Shown one piece after another: positions 60,354 to 64,000 of a stretch of 64,000 nt of DNA. Origin of the DNA: Achromobacter sp. HZ34 (GTDB lineage: Bacteria > Pseudomonadota > Gammaproteobacteria > Burkholderiales > Burkholderiaceae_B); assembly GCF_002209485.1 (NCBI RefSeq), contig NZ_NJIX01000006.1, forward strand, positions 62,001 to 126,000. Reading direction: 5' to 3'. How positions within the stretch are numbered: position 1 is the stretch's first letter; every line of letters begins with the position of its first letter. Made by a program: the position numbers and the translations under genes. The notes below the pieces were generated by a model. The model made no database searches, was not told where the DNA came from, and saw only the letters and a list, made by a program, of their open reading frames with translations.

Positions 60354-61312
60354 CCCGATACGCCCTACTGACGGTGGACACCGAGGCCTTGCCCAAGCGG
60401 GCGGACGGCGATCACGTCCAGCGCCTGATCTGGGGGCACCATGACCAGGGGACGGCCGGAATCCGGGAGATATGCGCGGTAGGCGCCGAATTCGGTGTGC
60501 CGCATGTGTTCTTCGTCGACATGTGCGCCGCCTTGCGCCATGCGGAGGAGCTGCGCACCGTGGTGCGCTGGCTGGACATGGCGGGGCAGGACGTGCAGCT
60601 GCACCTGCACCCGGAAACCCTGGCGCGCGAATTCTGGTCGGGCCACGGACTGGCGCCGACTCCCGCTTATATCAACGAGTACGCCGAGCCGGACCGGGCC
60701 TTGTTCCTGCTCAAGCACTTCGGCGGTGAGCTGGCCAGCATCACCGGCAAGCGCGTGCTGGCCTGCCGGGCGGGTTCGTTGCGTTGGAATGCAGATTTCA
60801 TCCGGGCGCTGCGGGCGGCGGAGATTCCGCTGTCGTTCAATAATTCGATGCGGGCCTACATGACCGGACGGGCCACCTATGCGGAGCCGACCAACCAGCC
60901 TTTTACCTGGTCGAATGGCGTCATCGAGGTGCCGTTGACCGAAAGGCATATCCCTCCCGGCACGGGACGGCGCGAACGCTGGGTCAGCCTGACCTATCCG
61001 GAATCCAGCTACTTCCCCTTCAAGACCCGGCGCTTCGCCGGCCTGCCCGGCTTCCTGGTGCGCAGCCCCTCGTTCGCCGTGCTGCTGATGCATTCCTGGT
61101 CTTTTCTCTACTGGAATGACAAGCGGCGCGCCGTCTACCTGGACGACCGCCGGCTGGAGGCTTATCGCGCGCTGGTGGCGCGGGTTTCAGCGGACTACGA
61201 CGTGATCACCAGCGCAGAGCTGCTGGACCTGTACCGGCGCGGGAGGATAAGGCGGGGCACTCCCCTGGACCTGAGAGTGGCGGAAATGTGGGGAGACGCA
61301 CACCATGCCTGA
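60350..61312 (+). CDS. Polysaccharide-deacetylase-fold protein, copy 1
   Basis: The 320-residue protein starts at ATG 60350. The N-terminal TVDTEALPKR and HVFFVDM segments are a NodB-like core with Asp, and LHLHPE supplies His residues at the metal site. A long C-terminal region holds SLTYPESSYFPF and LLMHSWSFLYW. It is closely related to the next gene (more than half the residues identical by eye), so the two arose by tandem duplication. Metal-binding residues are kept in both. The substrate is probably the capsule polymer or a lipid-linked intermediate. Confidence 0.75.
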   Translation: MTRYALLTVDTEALPKRADGDHVQRLIWGHHDQGTAGIREICAVGAEFGVPHVFFVDMCAALRHAEELRTVVRWLDMAGQDVQLHLHPETLAREFWSGHGLAPTPAYINEYAEPDRALFLLKHFGGELASITGKRVLACRAGSLRWNADFIRALRAAEIPLSFNNSMRAYMTGRATYAEPTNQPFTWSNGVIEVPLTERHIPPGTGRRERWVSLTYPESSYFPFKTRRFAGLPGFLVRSPSFAVLLMHSWSFLYWNDKRRAVYLDDRRLEAYRALVARVSADYDVITSAELLDLYRRGRIRRGTPLDLRVAEMWGDAHHA

Positions 61313-62309
61313 CCGCTATGCCCTGATCACCGTGGACACCGAGGCCTTACCCAAGCGTGCGCCCGGCGATCACGTCAAGCGACTGATGTGGGGCGAGCAC
61401 AAGGGCGGCACGGCCGGGGTGCGGGAGATGTGCCGGATCGGCGACGAGTTCGGCGCGAAGCATGTGTTCTTCATGGACCTGTGCGGGGCTTATGACGAGT
61501 TGGGCGCGGCCCTGCGCGTGGCCCGTTGGCTGCACGCCGAAGGGCAGGACGTGCAGCTGCATGCGCATCCGGAATATCTGCCGATGCGCTTCTGGGACGA
61601 GCACGGGCTGGCGCCGCGGCCGCAGTATATGAACCAGTACACCGACGACGCGCGCACGGTGTTCATCCTGCGGCACTTCGGTGGCTTGATAACCGGCGTG
61701 ACCGGCAAAGCCATACGGGCGTTTCGCGCGGGCTCCTTCCGCTGGAATGCCAGCACCATCCGCGCGCTGGAGGACGTGGCCATTCCCCTGTCCTTCAACA
61801 ATTCCATGTGCGCCGTGCGTGCCGGGCAGTGCCCCTATGCCGAGGACACCAATGTGCCGTACGCCTGGTCCAACGGTGTGATTGAAATTCCCATGACGGA
61901 AAAGCGCATCCTGCCCAGCATCGGCAAGGATGCCTGGTGGGCGCGCCTGACTTATCCGGAGTCCAGCTATTTCCGCTTCCGGCCGTGGTGGGGGAAGCTG
62001 CTGCTGGAAACCTTCAGCGGCAGTCCGGATTTTTCCGTCTTCCTGCTGCACTCCTGGTCGCTGTTGTATTGGGATGAACAGGGTTACGGCGTCTACCGGG
62101 ACGATCAGCGCCTCGAAGGCTACCGCAAGCTGATGCAGCGCCTGACCAGGAACTACGAAGTCATCACCACCGCCGACCTGTTGGACCTGCGTGCGCGAGG
62201 CAAGATCGCGACGTCGCGGACGGTACCGGTGGAACGGGCGGAAAACCCGGACGAAAACCCGGCGGCGGGCGGCGCCGCCCGGGCGTCCGCCGCGAGGCGC
62301 GTGGCATGA
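61305..62309 (+). CDS. Polysaccharide-deacetylase-fold protein, copy 2
   Basis: The 334-residue paralog of the previous gene overlaps it by 8 bases. Shared elements are TVDTEALPKR, QDVQLHAHPE, the RAGSFRWNA segment, IPLSFNNSM and the LTYPESSYF/HSWSLLYW C-terminus. Copy 2 has a longer, Pro/Ala-rich C-terminal tail. The divergence between copies suggests separate substrates or sites on the polymer. A GT4 gene follows with a 4-base overlap. Confidence 0.75.
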   Translation: MPDRYALITVDTEALPKRAPGDHVKRLMWGEHKGGTAGVREMCRIGDEFGAKHVFFMDLCGAYDELGAALRVARWLHAEGQDVQLHAHPEYLPMRFWDEHGLAPRPQYMNQYTDDARTVFILRHFGGLITGVTGKAIRAFRAGSFRWNASTIRALEDVAIPLSFNNSMCAVRAGQCPYAEDTNVPYAWSNGVIEIPMTEKRILPSIGKDAWWARLTYPESSYFRFRPWWGKLLLETFSGSPDFSVFLLHSWSLLYWDEQGYGVYRDDQRLEGYRKLMQRLTRNYEVITTADLLDLRARGKIATSRTVPVERAENPDENPAAGGAARASAARRVA

Positions 62310-63604
62310 GATGGTTGACGCAGCCATGGCTGGGCTTGAGCCGCATGCTGACCACGGGTGCCATCCAGCGCCAACTGGACCGGCCCGCCGCGGCGACACC
62401 GTACGCCCCGGATTCCGGCAGCCTGCTTTATGTGGCGGCCAGCGCCTTGCCCTATCACATGAGCGGCTATGTGACCCGCACGCACGAGGTGATGTGCGCG
62501 TTGCGTTCGGCGCGGCCCAATGTGCACGTCATGACCCGGCCCGGCTACCCCTGGGACCGGCGCGACCGCCTGGGCGAGACGGAGGGGCCCGCCAGCGAGG
62601 TGGAGACGACCCAGGTGGAAAACATCACCTATACCCATCTGCGGGCACCGTCCAATCTGCGGCCGGTATTGCAATATGCCGTGCAAGCCGCGCAGGCGGT
62701 GGCGCAGGTGGCACAGCAGCATCGCGTGGCGGTCATCCATGCCGCGTCCAATCATGTCAATGCCTTGCCGGCCCTGTTGGCGGCGCGCCAGTTGGGCGTG
62801 CCTTTCCAGTACGAGATGCGAGGGCTGTGGGAATTGACCCGCAGTGCGCGGCGCCCACGCTACGAAGAAACGCAGGGGTTTCGCCAAGGCCTGCAGCTGG
62901 AGGGCCTGGTGGCCAGCCATGCCGACCGCCTGTTCGTCATCTCCGAGCAGCTGCGCTGTTATGCCCAGGCGCACTGGCCGATCCATGCCGAGCGAATGGC
63001 CCTGCTGCCCAATTGCGTCGATCCCGCCCGTTTCCCGCCCGCCGATCCGCTGGATGTGGAGCCCGACACCATAGGCTATGCGGGCTCCTTGATTTCCTAC
63101 GAAGGCCTGGACACGCTGATCGAGGCGGTGGGGCGCCTGTGGCGCGCCGGACGTCGCGTGACGGTGACCTTGATCGGCCACGGCGAGGCTGAAGCGGATC
63201 TGCGTGCGCAGGTGGCCCGCGCCGGGCTGACGGATCTGGTCCTGTTCATGGGACGGATGCCGCCGGCCGAAGCGCGCGCCTATCTGGCGCGTTGTGCGCT
63301 GGTGTGCATCCCGCGCAAGCCCTTCGACGTCTGTCGCATCGTGCCGCCGATCAAGCTGGTAGAAGCCATGGCGCTGGGCCGGCCGGTGGTCGCGGCCGAC
63401 CTGCCTGTGTTGCGCGACGAGTTCGGCGAGCGTCCGGCGGGCTGGTTCTTCAAGGCCGGCGACGCCGCCGACTTGGCGAAAACCCTGGGCAGGGCATTGA
63501 GCGACCGCGCGGCGCTGGAACGGACCGGCGCGCGGGCCAGGCAATACGCCGTCGCGCACCGCAGCTGGAGTGCCTATGTACAAGACATCTTACCTGGCAT
63601 GTAA
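62306..63604 (+). CDS. GT4-family glycosyltransferase
   Basis: The 432-residue protein is of the GT-B fold: an N-terminal acceptor domain (ASALPYHMSGYVTRTHEVM) and a C-terminal nucleotide-sugar domain (IGYAGSLISYEGLDTLIEAVG; VTLIGHGEAEADL; KLVEAMALGRPVVAADLPVLRDEFGE with the conserved Glu). It should add one sugar to the growing capsule repeat. The sugar donor cannot be read from sequence. Confidence 0.88.
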   Translation: MRWLTQPWLGLSRMLTTGAIQRQLDRPAAATPYAPDSGSLLYVAASALPYHMSGYVTRTHEVMCALRSARPNVHVMTRPGYPWDRRDRLGETEGPASEVETTQVENITYTHLRAPSNLRPVLQYAVQAAQAVAQVAQQHRVAVIHAASNHVNALPALLAARQLGVPFQYEMRGLWELTRSARRPRYEETQGFRQGLQLEGLVASHADRLFVISEQLRCYAQAHWPIHAERMALLPNCVDPARFPPADPLDVEPDTIGYAGSLISYEGLDTLIEAVGRLWRAGRRVTVTLIGHGEAEADLRAQVARAGLTDLVLFMGRMPPAEARAYLARCALVCIPRKPFDVCRIVPPIKLVEAMALGRPVVAADLPVLRDEFGERPAGWFFKAGDAADLAKTLGRALSDRAALERTGARARQYAVAHRSWSAYVQDILPGM

Positions 63605-63634
63605 AGACAACGTGAACCAAAGGCGGGGACCGGC

Positions 63635-64000
63635 ATGATCGGCGGATTGATAAGAAAGGTGGGGGCGGCGGTGTACGACTATCCCCCGGTGGCGCAGGAT
63701 GTGGCGGGGCAGGGGGCGTTCGGGCGGCTGAAGGTGGCTTTGGTCACGGACGCTTTCACGGCCGATTGCCTGTCGGTCGAGTGCCGGGTACGCATATTGA
63801 CGCCACGTAACTACCGGGAAGTGATAGAAGGCTGGAAGCCGGACCTGGTGTTCGTGGAGTCGGCCTTTCATGGCGCGGACGGCAGCTGGCGCTATCGCCT
63901 GGCCCGGCAACCGGCGTGGCTGCGCATCGGGCCGCCCAAGGTGATCCTGCGGCTGGTCGCCCTGGCGCAGGCGCGCGGCGTGCCGACCGTGTTCTGGAAC
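63635..64000 (+). CDS. 5' end of a CgeB-like glycosyltransferase (truncated by the window)
   Basis: From ATG 63635 the frame stays open to the last base (122 codons seen). The product begins MIGGLIRKVGAAVYDYPPVA and continues with LKVALVTDAF and KPDLVFVESAFHGADGSW, then LARQPAWLRIG. The second segment closely parallels FIESAWRGLDDSWEKK in the CgeB-like domain of the 1535-residue protein, so this is a paralog. The gene belongs to the same operon and runs beyond the window. Confidence 0.75.
   Translation, partial: MIGGLIRKVGAAVYDYPPVAQDVAGQGAFGRLKVALVTDAFTADCLSVECRVRILTPRNYREVIEGWKPDLVFVESAFHGADGSWRYRLARQPAWLRIGPPKVILRLVALAQARGVPTVFWN

Noticed and set aside
1-64000. tRNA genes, rRNA, insertion sequences, phage genes or integration sites
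   Set aside because: None was recognised by reading both strands; no transposase or integrase motifs are encoded in the frames examined.

Overview
The window is GC-rich, densely packed betaproteobacterial chromosome, most like a Bordetella/Achromobacter-type member of the Alcaligenaceae. The inference rests on the order of the type III secretion (T3SS) genes (sctI-J-K-L-N-O-P-Q-R-S-T-U-C, the Bordetella bsc order), the BtrS/HrpL-like ECF sigma factor beside them, and an ABC-exporter capsule locus. No rRNA, tRNA, insertion sequence, prophage or CRISPR array was seen.

Layout. 1-405: 3' end of a STAND/AAA ATPase gene. 432-4007: candidate ECF box, a CesT-type T3SS chaperone gene and a 962-residue candidate effector. 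4086-6950 (minus): three orphan response regulators (one RcsB/NarL-like, two receiver-AraC). 7084-11713 (minus): needle, inner-ring, export-gate, SctY and putative SctX genes. 11714-12267: divergent promoter region with HrpL-like boxes on both strands and a 12-bp minisatellite. 12268-17064: an unusually long EspA/SseB-like filament protein, its SycD/LcrH-type chaperone and the two translocators. 17399-29051: sctI to sctC. 29045-29650 (minus): ECF sigma gene. 30038-32923: a second ~960-residue protein that shares a C-terminal domain with the first candidate effector. Together these form a nearly complete secretion apparatus with two large candidate substrates at its flanks. No recognisable gatekeeper (SctW/BopN) or pilotin lies in the window.

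33126-43479 is mostly regulatory and envelope genes: a small unknown protein, an EAL phosphodiesterase with a degenerate GGDEF site, a kinase-like protein without an ATP-binding domain, a stand-alone receiver, an LtaS-like sulfatase-fold protein, a long AsmA protein and an active-looking diguanylate cyclase.

43643-64000 is a polysaccharide (capsule) locus on the plus strand that runs off the right edge. It begins with a short-chain dehydrogenase and a membrane phosphatase/sulfatase-fold protein. The exporter follows (outer-membrane lipoprotein, ABC permease, ABC ATPase, KpsE-like protein), then a coiled-coil/methyltransferase-like protein with a striking His-containing heptad array, UDP-GlcNAc 2-epimerase and UDP-ManNAc dehydrogenase (predicting a ManNAcA-containing polymer). 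The rest is a 1535-residue multi-domain glycosyltransferase, a polysaccharide deacetylase, two tandem paralogous deacetylase-fold proteins, a GT4 glycosyltransferase and the start of a CgeB-like glycosyltransferase. Many adjacent genes overlap by 4 to 14 bases, which points to long translationally coupled operons.

The most novel material is the pair of distantly related ~960-residue candidate effectors, the shared GGAAC-N16-GTTAC box, the oversized filament protein, and the heptad-repeat methyltransferase-like protein in the capsule operon.
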